Below are positions 34,009 to 44,500 of a stretch of DNA of 64,000 nucleotides, in pieces. A program made the position numbers and the translations under genes. How positions within the stretch are numbered: position 1 is the first letter of the stretch; every line of letters begins with the position of its first letter. Location: NCBI GenBank assembly GCA_024195585.1, contig SWBL01000006.1, positions 1-64,000 on the forward strand. Reading direction: 5' to 3'. This DNA comes from Aureobasidium sp. EXF-3400 (lineage: Eukaryota > Ascomycota > Dothideomycetes > Dothideales > Saccotheciaceae). The notes beneath the pieces were generated by a model, which saw only the letters and a list, made by a program, of their open reading frames with translations, made no database searches and was not told the DNA's origin.

Positions 34009-35244
34009 CTATATCTCGATATCTTCATGCATTCCTGGTCTTCCTTCGACACCGTTAGCCGGCTCTTCTACGTCAATGTCTTCTCCGCCCTCGACTTCGT
34101 CCATGTCATCGATGGGGAAGGTAAGAATAGCAGCGATACCACCAAGGCCTTCTAAGCGCTTGCCGCTCTCGTGCCCATCGCTCAGAACCCTGACGTCGCC
34201 TCCATGCTCCTGGCTGACCTTGTCGACTAGAGACACCCACCGCCTTCTCACAGCGACGTCTTGAGCTCTGAAAAGAGCGCTGGAGATGAGTAAGGCACCA
34301 CCGCCTCTTCCTACAGCACCCTTCTCGACAGCAGACTCGACCTCTTTCGGTCCGTACCACGCGCGGCCGTCATCTTTTCTCAGCAATTCGAAGAACTTGT
34401 CCATGAGGGCTGTCTCTTTTGCGAAACGAGTGTCGCTTAGCTTAGACATGACTGCAGGAGAAGCCATGACTTCAGCGAGCGAGTGCAGATGCCCGCTGGC
34501 AGAGTGTGCGATAACGACCTTTGCAGAAAGGGCTGACAAATTCTTATCGGTTCTTGTAGATGCAAGAGTCTTGATGTATTGCTGGAAGGCACCCGCAGTA
34601 AAGCCAGGACTTGCCAGCAACAATGGTTTCAGGTCGGCCATGTTGAGTTGTCGAAGGAGTGACTCGAGAATGGTAGAGTAGAAGCGTTGAGTAGCCTTGT
34701 CGTGGTCGGCGCTAGGTTTGCCCGGACGCTTCTTGGGCAAGGCAGTCTCGATTCGTTGGCGTAAGATGGTCTGGTGGCTTGTGATCAGACAGATGTTGGC
34801 AAGACCCTCTTGCATGACAACAGCCCAGAGCTCAGCCTTTTGTGTTTGGTCGATGGAATCTTTCAGGTTTTGCAGAGCAATACTGTCCCAGCCATCTGCC
34901 TTTTCAAGAGTAAAGTTGCGTTGCAGCTCAAGGTCCAGAGTATGGTAGGAGCCGCGCTTGACCCATTCGTTCTCTTCGGCGACGGTACCACTGACGTGAA
35001 GTTGGGCGGCTTGTGGGTCGAAATCCAGGGAGGTGACACGAAGCGTCAAAGTGGTTTGGACTCTCTTGGATGTGCTGGATCCCGTCATGGACTCTGTAGT
35101 TACGCGGCGAATGGCTGAGGCGCGAAGAAGATCGGTCGGTCGGATGAGGTTGTAGGCATGCCACATGTCTTCGGGCTCCTCAGGCAGTAGTGTCGCACTG
35201 CCCGAGCCATCTTTCTTCTCGATACTCTGTTTGATTAGTCTCAT
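34009..35244 (-). CDS. DOM34: Dom34/Pelota ribosome-rescue factor
   Basis: Dom34 binds the empty A site of stalled ribosomes with Hbs1 and triggers subunit splitting for no-go and non-stop decay. One exon of 411 residues. The start at 35244 gives the family N-terminus MRLIKQSIEKKDGSGSATL; the 35 in-frame residues upstream look like leader sequence. The three eRF1-like domains are visible: an Sm-like N-domain (about 1-135), a central domain containing LLASPGFTAGAFQQY (about 140-270), and a C-terminal domain with the RAWYGPKEVESAVEKGAV segment (about 275-375). The central domain lacks the GGQ motif of true release factors, as expected for Dom34. An acidic tail ends the protein. Confidence 0.95.
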   Translation of the reverse strand: MRLIKQSIEKKDGSGSATLLPEEPEDMWHAYNLIRPTDLLRASAIRRVTTESMTGSSTSKRVQTTLTLRVTSLDFDPQAAQLHVSGTVAEENEWVKRGSYHTLDLELQRNFTLEKADGWDSIALQNLKDSIDQTQKAELWAVVMQEGLANICLITSHQTILRQRIETALPKKRPGKPSADHDKATQRFYSTILESLLRQLNMADLKPLLLASPGFTAGAFQQYIKTLASTRTDKNLSALSAKVVIAHSASGHLHSLAEVMASPAVMSKLSDTRFAKETALMDKFFELLRKDDGRAWYGPKEVESAVEKGAVGRGGGALLISSALFRAQDVAVRRRWVSLVDKVSQEHGGDVRVLSDGHESGKRLEGLGGIAAILTFPIDDMDEVEGGEDIDVEEPANGVEGRPGMHEDIEI

Positions 35245-35926
35245 GTTGTGTCTGTGTGGTTGTGTTGGAAGAATAGAAGTTTGGGAGAAAGCGCCGCTTG
35301 ATTTCTGAAAGCAACCGATGACGAAGGTGGATTTTGTGACTCGACCCAAATTCGAGTTGCTTGTGTCAACTTTCGACCTACCGTATTCTAATCATCACGA
35401 CAAGTTTTTACCAAGCAAACATCTGCTTGGAGATGGAAACATGCTCTATTCACCTGAACTTTGAGTTCATGGAGAGGTACTTGCTGTGATAAGGTCGTGG
35501 TCATACAGCTGCGGTATTATTGGTCAGAGTTCCGATCTTGCGAAAACGCGGCTTGAAGAGCGATGGCGGAGAGCTTTCGACTCACACCAGTCTTCTCTCA
35601 ACTTTTTTCTTTGTCCTTGTAGTAATTTGACAAGAGCGATTCTGATTTTTCTGATCGCAAGAACCATTTCCAATCGTCTTCCAGCACATCTATAAAGTAC
35701 GCACTGCAACAGTCATGATGTCAAGCAGCAAGGAATTATCCATTTATCAAGGCCGAGGTACCAGGTAACGTAAAGCATGAACCGGTGTTCAATTGACTCT
35801 TTCGGGAGTCTTTTGTTCTGAGAGACACGGTCGAACTTGATCAGGATAATACCTGCGCAAAGAATCATGCTTCTTCTATATCTGCCTATCTGTCTTGACG
35901 GCTGACGCCGATACAGGTAACTCCCC
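35245..35926. promoter_or_regulatory. Divergent intergenic region, Dom34 / permease
   Basis: About 0.7 kb between divergent start codons. No supported ORF. A TATA-like 'tctataaagtac' lies at about 35690, 237 bases upstream of the permease ATG. Confidence 0.4.
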
Positions 35927-37582
35927 ATGGATGAACAATCTCAGATGAGAAGGTCTACCAAGGACGTCGAGAAAGACGGTCCTTCATTGGTGCCCATCGA
36001 GTTCGATGATGACTCTACCCTTGCTGGCCGCTCTTCTGGTTTGAGACGTCAGATCAAAAACCTCGAGCACAGCTTGGCCCACTACAATCTCGAGGCCCGC
36101 GGTATCCAGCGCGTCATGCCCAACGAGCGCCATAGTTTGAGAAACCTGGGGTACTCTCAGGTGGGCCTGCTGTGGTTCAGTGTCAACCTTGCTGCCAACA
36201 ACATCACCCTTGGAATGCTCGGTCCAGCTGTTTACTACCTCTCCTTCCTGGACTGTTCTCTGTGTGCTGTCTTCGGCATGCTTGTCGGATGTCTCCCGGT
36301 GGCTTACATCGCTACGTTCGGACCTGTGAGCGGTAATAGAAGCATGGTCTTTGCTCGCTACACCATGGGCTGGTACCCAGCCAAGCTGGTTGTTATCCTC
36401 AACATTATCGTCCTGCTTGGATATTGCTTGCTAGATGCTGTGATTGCCGGCCAGATTCTGTCTGCTGTCTCGCCGCATGGTTCTCTCTCGGTCATTGTCG
36501 GTATTGTGATTGTCGCCGTTCTTACGTGGATCATCACCATCTTCGGGTACAGCGTTTTCCACTTGTACGAGCGTTACGCATGGCTTCCTCAACTTATTGT
36601 CCTCTCTCTGCTCGCTGGTGTTGCTGGACCAAAGTTCGACCTCGAGACACCCTCAAGCGGCGACCGCCTGACCATCATCGGCAATCGCTTGTCTTTCTTC
36701 AGTCTGTGCCTCTCTGCTGCCATCACTTACGCAGGTGGAGCAGCAGATTTCTTCGTCTACTATCCAGAAGAGACTCCTCGCTGGAAGATCTTTACCGTCA
36801 CCATGTGCGGTTTGGCTTTATCGTTCACCTTTGCGTTCATAGTCGGTATCGGATTGGGCTCTGGCATCACTGCAAACGCTTCCTGGGGCGATGCGTACAA
36901 GGTTTCACAAGGCGCTCTCATCGTTGAAGGGTTTGCTCCTCTTGGAAGCTTTGGTAAATTCTGCGGCGTGATTGTAGCTCTCGGTCTGATTGCCAACATG
37001 ATCGCTCCTACCTACAGCGCCGGCATGGATTTCCAAGTTCTTGGTCAATGGATGACTGTTGTGCCTCGAATTGTTTGGAACACACTTGGTGTTGTCATCT
37101 ACACTGTATGCGCCATCGCAGGTCGTGGAAGTCTTGCAGTCATTTTTACCAATTTTCTGGCGCTCATGGGCTACTGGGTGTCGATTTGGATTGCCATCAG
37201 TCTTGAAGAACACTTCATCTTCCGCAAGTGGAGAGGTCTTGGCTTCAACTGGAACTCTTGGAACGAGAAGAACAAGCTTCCTATTGGCATTGCCGCCATC
37301 ATTGCCTTCCTAGTTGGTTGGGCTGGAGGTGAATATCTATGTCCACCTTGTTGAAATCATGTTCTGACGTTACGTAGCAATTCTCTGCATGGCGCAGGTC
37401 TGGTACATCGGTCCCCTCGCCAAACAGGTTGGAGAATACGGTGCCGACGTAAGTGGAACGCAAGTTAGCTCAGAAGAAAATTCGCTGATCAAATCTAGAT
37501 GGGCAACTATGTTGGATTCGCCTTTGCAGCTCTGGTCTACCCCCCTCTCAGGCTTCTCGAGCTGAAGAAATTTGGTCGTTGA
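35927..37582 (+). CDS. NCS1-family purine/cytosine permease (Fcy2 type)
   Basis: A proton-coupled plasma-membrane importer of cytosine and purines by family. Exons 35927-37328, 37378-37448 and 37499-37582 give 518 residues; introns are 49 and 50 bp (GTGAAT and GTAAGT donors). About twelve hydrophobic segments start near residue 80. Family signatures include the segment NLAANNITLGMLGP in TM1, FGPVSGNRSMVFARYTMGWY between TM2 and TM3, TYAGGAADFFVYYP near TM6, and the C-terminal LVYPPLRLLELKKF. The cytosolic N-terminus has an ERHSLRNLGYSQ block typical of fungal Fcy proteins. Substrate choice (cytosine, adenine, or a B6 or allantoin-type compound) cannot be read from sequence. Confidence 0.9.
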
Positions 37583-38017
37583 GAGACTGGAGGTGGACGA
37601 GTCAAAGGCTCTTGGTGAGAGAGTCGTTGAGAAGATCGAAAGCTAGAAAGGTAGAGCGTTGGTTGACGAGGAGCACAGTCAGACTGGGATCGCGTCGTTA
37701 GAGCAGGAACAGAATAGCCTAGAGATTGAGTTGGACGGTCTGTGTGAAAGGTGGTAGACTACAAGGAATAATCCACTATAATGATGTGCAGAAGAGGTTC
37801 CTTATAAACACCGAGCGTCAATTGCGGTGACCAGATTTCTCACGAACACCAGAAGACACGAACAACCACTGTCTGCACCTTGAGACATCATTGATCAACC
37901 ACATGAACGAAAGACTTCACGATTGCAAACCCCGTTGCGCAACTCAGAAGATCTACCGCTACAGCAACAATACAACGCAATAAGAACACACCCATCACCA
38001 ATCGAAAGGATCAAAAC
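37583..38017. other. Intergenic region after the permease
   Basis: 0.43 kb with no supported ORF. It contains the permease 3' flank and the promoter of the small gene that follows. Confidence 0.45.
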
Positions 38018-38361
38018 ATGGCCACCCAGGATACCCTCCAGGCGCTGCAGGCCTTGCGCGCCCAAATCCTTGGTAAACACATCTCCATCCTCCACCCAAA
38101 CACAACCCCAAACACAACCTAACGCCGAAAACACTAGACAACTTCTCCATCGCTATGCCCGAACAACTGAAGACCAAAGTCGTCCTTGCCCACCGCGAAG
38201 ACACTTGGTGGTGCATTGTCTATGGCAACGACAGCAAGCCTATCTGGAAGACTGGCAAGGGATGTGATACTGCAGAGCTGGCTTTGCGCAAGATGTTGCT
38301 TTCGTCCAGTGATCTGGTGTTTGATAAGTATCACAAGGATGGGTTTGTGCTCGATTGTTAG
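38018..38361 (+). CDS. Small orphan protein, 92 residues
   Basis: Not recognised. Two exons, 38018-38072 and 38138-38361, with a 65 bp intron (GTAAAC donor, CTAAC branch, ACTAG acceptor) in phase 1. The sequence begins MATQDTLQALQALRAQIL, then an alpha/beta-like stretch with EDTWWCIVYGNDSKPIWKTG and a helix AELALRKMLL. It looks like a small compact domain. The first exon resembles that of the next gene downstream (MSSQETSDIEGMRAQIS), and the intron falls at the same place and phase in both. That suggests a local duplication of the 5' end, or two members of a small family. Confidence 0.65.
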
Positions 38362-39006
38362 GTGGACGGCTTGCTTGCAGTGTTGAGCTAGTGTGAGGTT
38401 GGACACGATGAAGATCCCCAGAGCTTTCTCCGATCCTCGTGGCAGGAAGCAAGGGATGAGGCAGTCACATTGGTGTCAGGAACACCTTCCTCCGCATTGG
38501 AACGTTGTGAAGCTCGCTGTCATCCTCGATGAGAAAGAAACATTAAAGCGGCTTCTATGCCCAATTGCAAACCAGTTTCTCATCGCATCTCAGCAACCAA
38601 GGTTGTCTTCATCGCGTCAACTTCCGCTATCAACTTGACTGGCCCCGACATCAAGATGTCGTATCATGGCGTGTCCACGCCCTCAGATACTCGATGTGAG
38701 CAACATAGGGTTCTAAACCTGCCAGACACTGCTAATACTTAAACATTCATATATGTTGTCGCTTTCCAACATGCCCGCGTTTAACATCATGTGGCTGTGA
38801 TTCTTCTTTGTAAGGCTTTGCAACAGACTTCCATTTGCGGCTTCCTCGATTAATAAAGGTCGAGGCTTTGACATCCTCAACAAAGAACCAGCTCGACTAT
38901 AGTTCTCAACCCAGCATACGAACATCTGTCTGTTCTTATTCTAACACTCCTCATTCGTGCTTTGGTACCTACGTACAAGTCATCGTCGCAGAGTAAACAC
39001 AACATC
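38362..39006. other. Spacer between the two related-start genes
   Basis: 0.65 kb with no supported ORF, tandem orientation. The end nearest 39007 is CT/AC-rich, as expected for a promoter. Confidence 0.45.
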
Positions 39007-41329
39007 ATGAGCTCCCAGGAGACCTCCGACATCGAAGGCATGCGTGCCCAGATATCAGGTACCTTCCTCTATCAACACCCCCCTAGTATGCCCCACTAAT
39101 CCAAGGACAGCGAACCTAGAGTTCTTACTTGGCACCACAACTTTCAGAATCCTCGCCAGCTACGAAGCAGGGATATATCGCGCCATTATTCTCGGCGCCG
39201 ATCCCGAGATTGCAGGCCTCTTGAACTACGCCGAGGACAACTACTCCTCTGTAACAAAGGCTTTGCAAGCATTACTTGATCGTACAAGTTATATGGTCTC
39301 TGAGAAACTACGTGAGGGTGACATCGAAGATAAAAATCCTGGAAATCCTGTATCGAAGGACTCTGGTGTCTTCCCCGAAGTACGCTCGAGGAAAGGTGAT
39401 TTTTTCCCACAGGCACCAAACTTTGGGCTTTGTCAAGGTTCATCGAGAGGACCTACTGGTGGTATCTTTGGTGATAGACCTAGCAGAGGGCTGTTTGAGG
39501 ATTATGAAGCTACTCAAGGACCACTTCCTGGCCACGGTCAAGCTTCAGCAGCAAAACCTACCGGTGGCCTCTTTGGTGCCATGTCCAGCGGAGGCGTATT
39601 TGGGAACACTCAAACCGGAGCTGGCTTGTTTGATAACGGGTGTGGAGCCTCTGGGAGACCCAATATCAATTCCTGTGCGTCGAACTCGCATGGCGCTCAG
39701 AGTCGACAGCACCCTAATTTGAACACTACGGTGACAGTGAACCTAAACGGACTCACAGTATCTGGTGTTAGGGGAGATGGTCAAGGCTTATTTGCATCGT
39801 TCCAAGATGGACCGGACAGTATCCCAAATAACAATTGTCATTTCAACATCAGTCATCTCAACAGGAGAGATGAACCTGATGACGGTCTATCCGGCCATTT
39901 CGCCCAGAGGCCTGTCAGATCACATAATGATGGTCCAATCAATGCAGCCATCGGGTTGGATCAAACAAGACCTCAGCCAAGTGGGATGTTCTCAGGTCCT
40001 TCACATGAAGCTAACAGTCATGCAAACATCGCCGCCAGAGGTGGTATGTTCGGATCCTCTGCACAGCATACCACGCCTCATGTCTTTGGGAGCAGCCCTG
40101 CCTTCCAGGCTGCAATGGCAGATCCAACCAGGTACCTAGATGTCGATGTCCTCGGTGGCATGTTTGGAACAACACCCAGAGGCACACCTACTCACGTCCC
40201 TGCGAGAACTTCAACTACCCCTCTTGGTGATCCTGGAAGCACTTTCGAAAGCCATACGTCCGGCGGGCTCTTTGGAGGCGAGTCTCGCAGCGCTAGTACC
40301 CCAGCTACTGGCGCTTTTGGTAACAGTACGCCTCCGAGTTTGTTTGGAGAGCCCAGAGTCCCACATGGGTCTTACAGATACAACCCTACGACTGGCACTC
40401 TTAGAGCCTCTGATAGAACCGGTCCTGAGGCTTCTGCGGCTTTCAGTACTTCCACAGAAACTGTAGACGCTATGACTCCAGAACCTAAACTATCTGATGC
40501 AGAAACCAACAAGAAGGCTCGTTTCTTCGCAACAGTCGAGGATGAATCTCCTGTTTCAAGCACCAAAGATACCGGAAAGAGCAACTCGAGTAAGGACAAA
40601 CCCACACACAGCTCTCCTTTCTCGGCCACAACCGTCGATACGTCGAAAACTGCGAAACGTTCATTTGGCGAATTTACACCAAAGAAAACCGATACGCAAC
40701 AACCTCCTCCTCCAGTGTCCATGTTTGCTCGGAGTGCTCCAGCCGGAGGAGCGTCGAGCTCTAGCGGACTGCCACCACCTGAAGATTCCAGGTTTACTCA
40801 GAGTGTTCCAGCTGGAGCATTCCCCCCTGTGACTAATCAAGAGCCTAATTTCGCTCAGAATGTCCCAGCTGGAGCGTTTCCTCCGGTGACTATTCAGGAT
40901 CACGATCTCGCTGCTGCTTTCAGAACTGCTGCTGCGTCGACATCAACGGAACTGCCACCTCCTGAAGTCCCTACATTTGCTCAAGGTGCCCCAGCTGGAG
41001 CATTTCCTCCAGTAACCGTTGAGGAACCCGCTCTCGCTGCTGTTTTCAGAACTGCTGCTGCTTCTATTGCGGTACCTGTCGCTGCGACAGTACCAGTCAC
41101 GGTCTCAGCTGGACTACCACTTCCGTCTGTCTCGGCATTCGCTTCTGCTCCAGTCTCTATATTTGCCACGGCTACTGTTCCGGCGCAGGTTGCTGAGCCA
41201 GTGAGGGTCGAGGGTCCTGCTCAGCAGATCCCTTTGCCTGCACAACAAATCCCTGTACCCGCACAGAAAGGTCCTGCGAAGAAAGCCAAGAGTGGTGGAG
41301 GTCCTTTTGATTCCGCATACGCTTCTTGA
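39007..41329 (+). CDS. FG/GLFG-repeat, nucleoporin-like protein
   Basis: Exons 39007-39058 and 39111-41329, joined over a 52 bp intron (CTAAT branch, GGACAG acceptor), give 756 residues. After a short helical N-terminus (about 18-90, LLGTTTFRILASYEAG), the chain is disordered and carries many FG-type motifs: TGGIFG, TGGLFG, SGGVFG, GGMFG twice, HVFGSS, SGGLFG, GAFGN and SLFGEP. Such repeats are typical of nuclear pore proteins. No Nup structural domain (Nup98 autoproteolytic, coiled coil) is seen. The C-terminal third has an imperfect repeat built on PAGAFPPVT (three copies, near residues 596-660), then Ala/Val/Pro-rich sequence and a basic end (KGPAKKAKSG). It may be a lineage-specific FG protein of the pore or a condensate-forming protein. 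Confidence 0.7.
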
Positions 41330-41584
41330 TGCGGTACTATGAAGCGACAACGGTGTTCATTTCGAGGGGGCTGAGAGTATCAGAATTCCTTTTGTTTTGA
41401 TCATTTCGTTGTAGTTAAGATTTTTGTTGATACTTGTTTGCCATATAGGAAATATTATTCTTATTCATTGCTTATCATCGTTGACGTATGCGTTCTGCTC
41501 TCAAGCTCCATTATGCATTACTCCCTTTCTTCCTGCCTCACTGCCTCTCCCCCGTTGGTCCCTTCCCTCTTCCTTTTCACCATC
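41330..41584. other. Short convergent spacer
   Basis: 255 bp between converging genes; it must hold both terminators. T-rich on the plus strand and CT-rich near 41520-41584. Confidence 0.4.
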
Positions 41585-44500
41585 TCAAACCCCCTTCCTA
41601 TACTCATCCCTAAGCACCCACTTTCCCCTTCCTCTGCTCCCCTTCTCCAACACCGCAATAACCTTCAACATCTCCTTAAACTCCGCTGTCCTCTGCGCAC
41701 TACCGCAAAACCTGTTGAAGTGATCAATCAAGTTTTGAGTGTACACCTTACCTCCATGCGCGAGCAAGTAATCTCTGATCAGTGCCAAGAATTCTCTGCC
41801 TTTGGGTTGTTGTGGTGAAGCAGGGGTACCTGCACGAGAGGGATTGGTGGAGGCAGGTGTGGAGGTAGAAGCAGAAGGGCGAGAGATGCCTTGACGCGCA
41901 GAGAGGTTAGATAGAATGGACGTACTGGACGGACCACCCCTCGCGCCGCCTCTCCCTCCGCGTGAAGATGCGAAGCCGCCTCGTCTAGCTGGAGTCTCAG
42001 GACGTCCTGCAGTGCCAAAAGTGCCTGTCCAACTCACGCTCCCAGCAGGTAGATTTCTCGCAATCTCTCCTGCTTTTTTGAGCTCGGCTGCTGCGAGGGC
42101 GGCAACGCGTTTGGCTTCTTTGGCGATGATCTCGGGGTCCGCAGTGACTTTGCGGGAGCCAGAATTTCCACTGATGATGTCGTCGTGGGAGAGGGCGGAG
42201 GTGACTCCTGAGCGGGCGAAGATGGCGCCGAGCATGCGTTCGTCTCTGGTGTTTGTTGTGTTTTCCGTGCCGTCGTCGTCGACTGCAGGTGTTGGCTTTT
42301 TATCTTCCTCGCCTTGGAAGTCTTCGGCGTGGGATATGCCGACGATGGATTGCATTTCTTTTTCCTTTGCAGCCTTTTGAGCTTCACTGATTACTGCAGC
42401 TTGGTCTGGCTCTTGGGACTTGGGATCGGAGGGATTGGCTTGCGGACCGGAAAGTTGAACTTCTGTGCCCTTGAAGATACTTCCTGTTTCGGTTTGACCA
42501 TCCGCAGTTGCTTCACCTAAAGTGAACAGGTCGTGTAGATCCCTCAGCTGGAATGTCTGTCTCTGCTTGGGATCGCGCAGAATCTTGTTGGTTAAGAACT
42601 GCTTGAAGATCTGTCGATGGTAAATCTTTTCTTCGATGGTACCAGCCGTCATCAAGCGGTAGATCTCAACCTCACGCTTTTGACCCAATCGCCAGGCTCG
42701 CTCTCTGGCTTGGACATCGGTAGACGGGTTCCAATCGGGATCGTAGATGATAACTCGATCTGCGCCAGTCAGATTCACACCCAGTCCTCCTACTTTGGTT
42801 GTGAGGAGGAAGACATGCAAGTCAGGGTTCTTGTTGAACTTGTCGACAAGTGTTTGTCTATCTTTGATGGATGTATTACCATCCATGCGCAAATAGTTGA
42901 TACCACCCATTTCTCTGACGAATCTTTCAAGGATGTCCAGCATGATACGATGTTGAGCAAACAGCAACGTCTTGTGGCCGTTCTTCTTCCAGATCTCGAG
43001 TAAAGCCTTGACGACCTGCATCTTTCCAGATTTGTTGGCGTTACCATAGTTATAGTCGCTTCTGATGGACAAGGTTTTGTGCTCGGTCAAGTCAGGATGA
43101 TTGCAGATCTTGCGCAGAATGTCAATGCCGAAGAGAGCCTGCCTCTTGCCGTTAAGAATAGCAGTCATATCACCAGAGTTCAAAAAGTACTCGTAGGCGT
43201 CACGTTGGGGTTTGGTCAGCTTGCAGAACAAGACTCTTTCACTCTTTTTGGGAAGATCAGACGCCACATCCACTTTGAATCGTTGGAGAAGGTAAGGGCT
43301 GATCGTGTCTTTCAGTGTCTCTGCGCACTTCATGGCAGTCTCGACTTGCAAGTTCGATGCATTGGCGTAGCCACCTTGCTTGATTGGAGTCTCGAACTGC
43401 GACTTGAAGCTGACCAGAGTACCCAGTCTCATGGGAAACACAAAGTCAAAGAGAGACCAGAGTTCGGTCAAGTTATTCTGCATCGGTGTACCAGAGAGGA
43501 TGATTCTGTTGTGTGTGCGGATCTCCTTACTGTAGATTGTGATTGCCGTGTTAGGGTTTCTGATCTTGTGCCCTTCGTCCAAAACGCAGTACTCCCATTC
43601 CATAGGAATAAGTTGTTCAGCATAAGTCTGCAAACCAGAGTATGTCGTTACCAAAACATGGCCATCCCTCAGGACCTTGTCTACGATACGCTTGGCGGAC
43701 TTGTTGCCCTTGGAAGGTTTAATCGGGTTGCCATCAAAGTCGAAGTTATCCAAGTCATCCTCCAGCTTGTCTTCCCGCCTCACATCCAGCATACCACTTC
43801 CAGAAGTGTGAAGAATAGAGACTCTCAAAGGTGGCCACCAACGATGGAACTCATTCACCCATTGCTTCATGACTGTTGCAGGACAAACTATGAGGATAGG
43901 TTTCGTCACCTTCTTCGAATAATGCAGACCAGCAATGAAGGAGATGATTTGGATAGTCTTGCCTAGACCCATCTCATCTCCGATGATGCCACCAACCTGT
44001 TGCGAGTAGAGCTCCCATAGCCATTGAACACCAGTTTTTTGGTAGTCGAAGAGTGATGGATAAATGTCGCCAGGTATCCGGTAGCCGCCTTCGAACTCTG
44101 CATCTGTCTGTGTTGGATGTGGCAAGTGCCATTCTTCCTCGCCTTCCTGATTTGTTTGATGCTCTTCGTCTCCGTCTTGTTCCATGTCAACATCGGCTGC
44201 TTCTCCTCCAGACCTGGCTGGACCTTGATGTCTGCGACGCGCGGCACTTCGTCGCCTAATCCAGCTCTGTAATCTTGCTTGATATACCTTCTCGTTGCCG
44301 TCGTCGATTCCAGCAAGATCTTCTTGAGAGTCGGCTGCTTGCTGTGACTTTTTCGTGACCTTCTTCACACCCTTCTTACGCTTGTTGGTTCCAGAGGTGC
44401 CCAAGGAGAAATCGCCATCGACGTCCTCGTCTTCTGGCTCTTCCTCGTCGTTTGACTCTCCAACGGCAGCAAGCTCCTTGTCGTCCAGGTCAGGTATGTA

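Noticed and set aside
34009..35244. Dom34 gene considered as translation release factor eRF1
   Set aside because: No GGQ or NIKS motif; the N-terminus and the PGF-containing central domain are those of Dom34/Pelota.
43079..43966. 295-codon plus-strand frame
   Set aside because: Antisense to the conserved helicase core of Rad26; a shadow frame.
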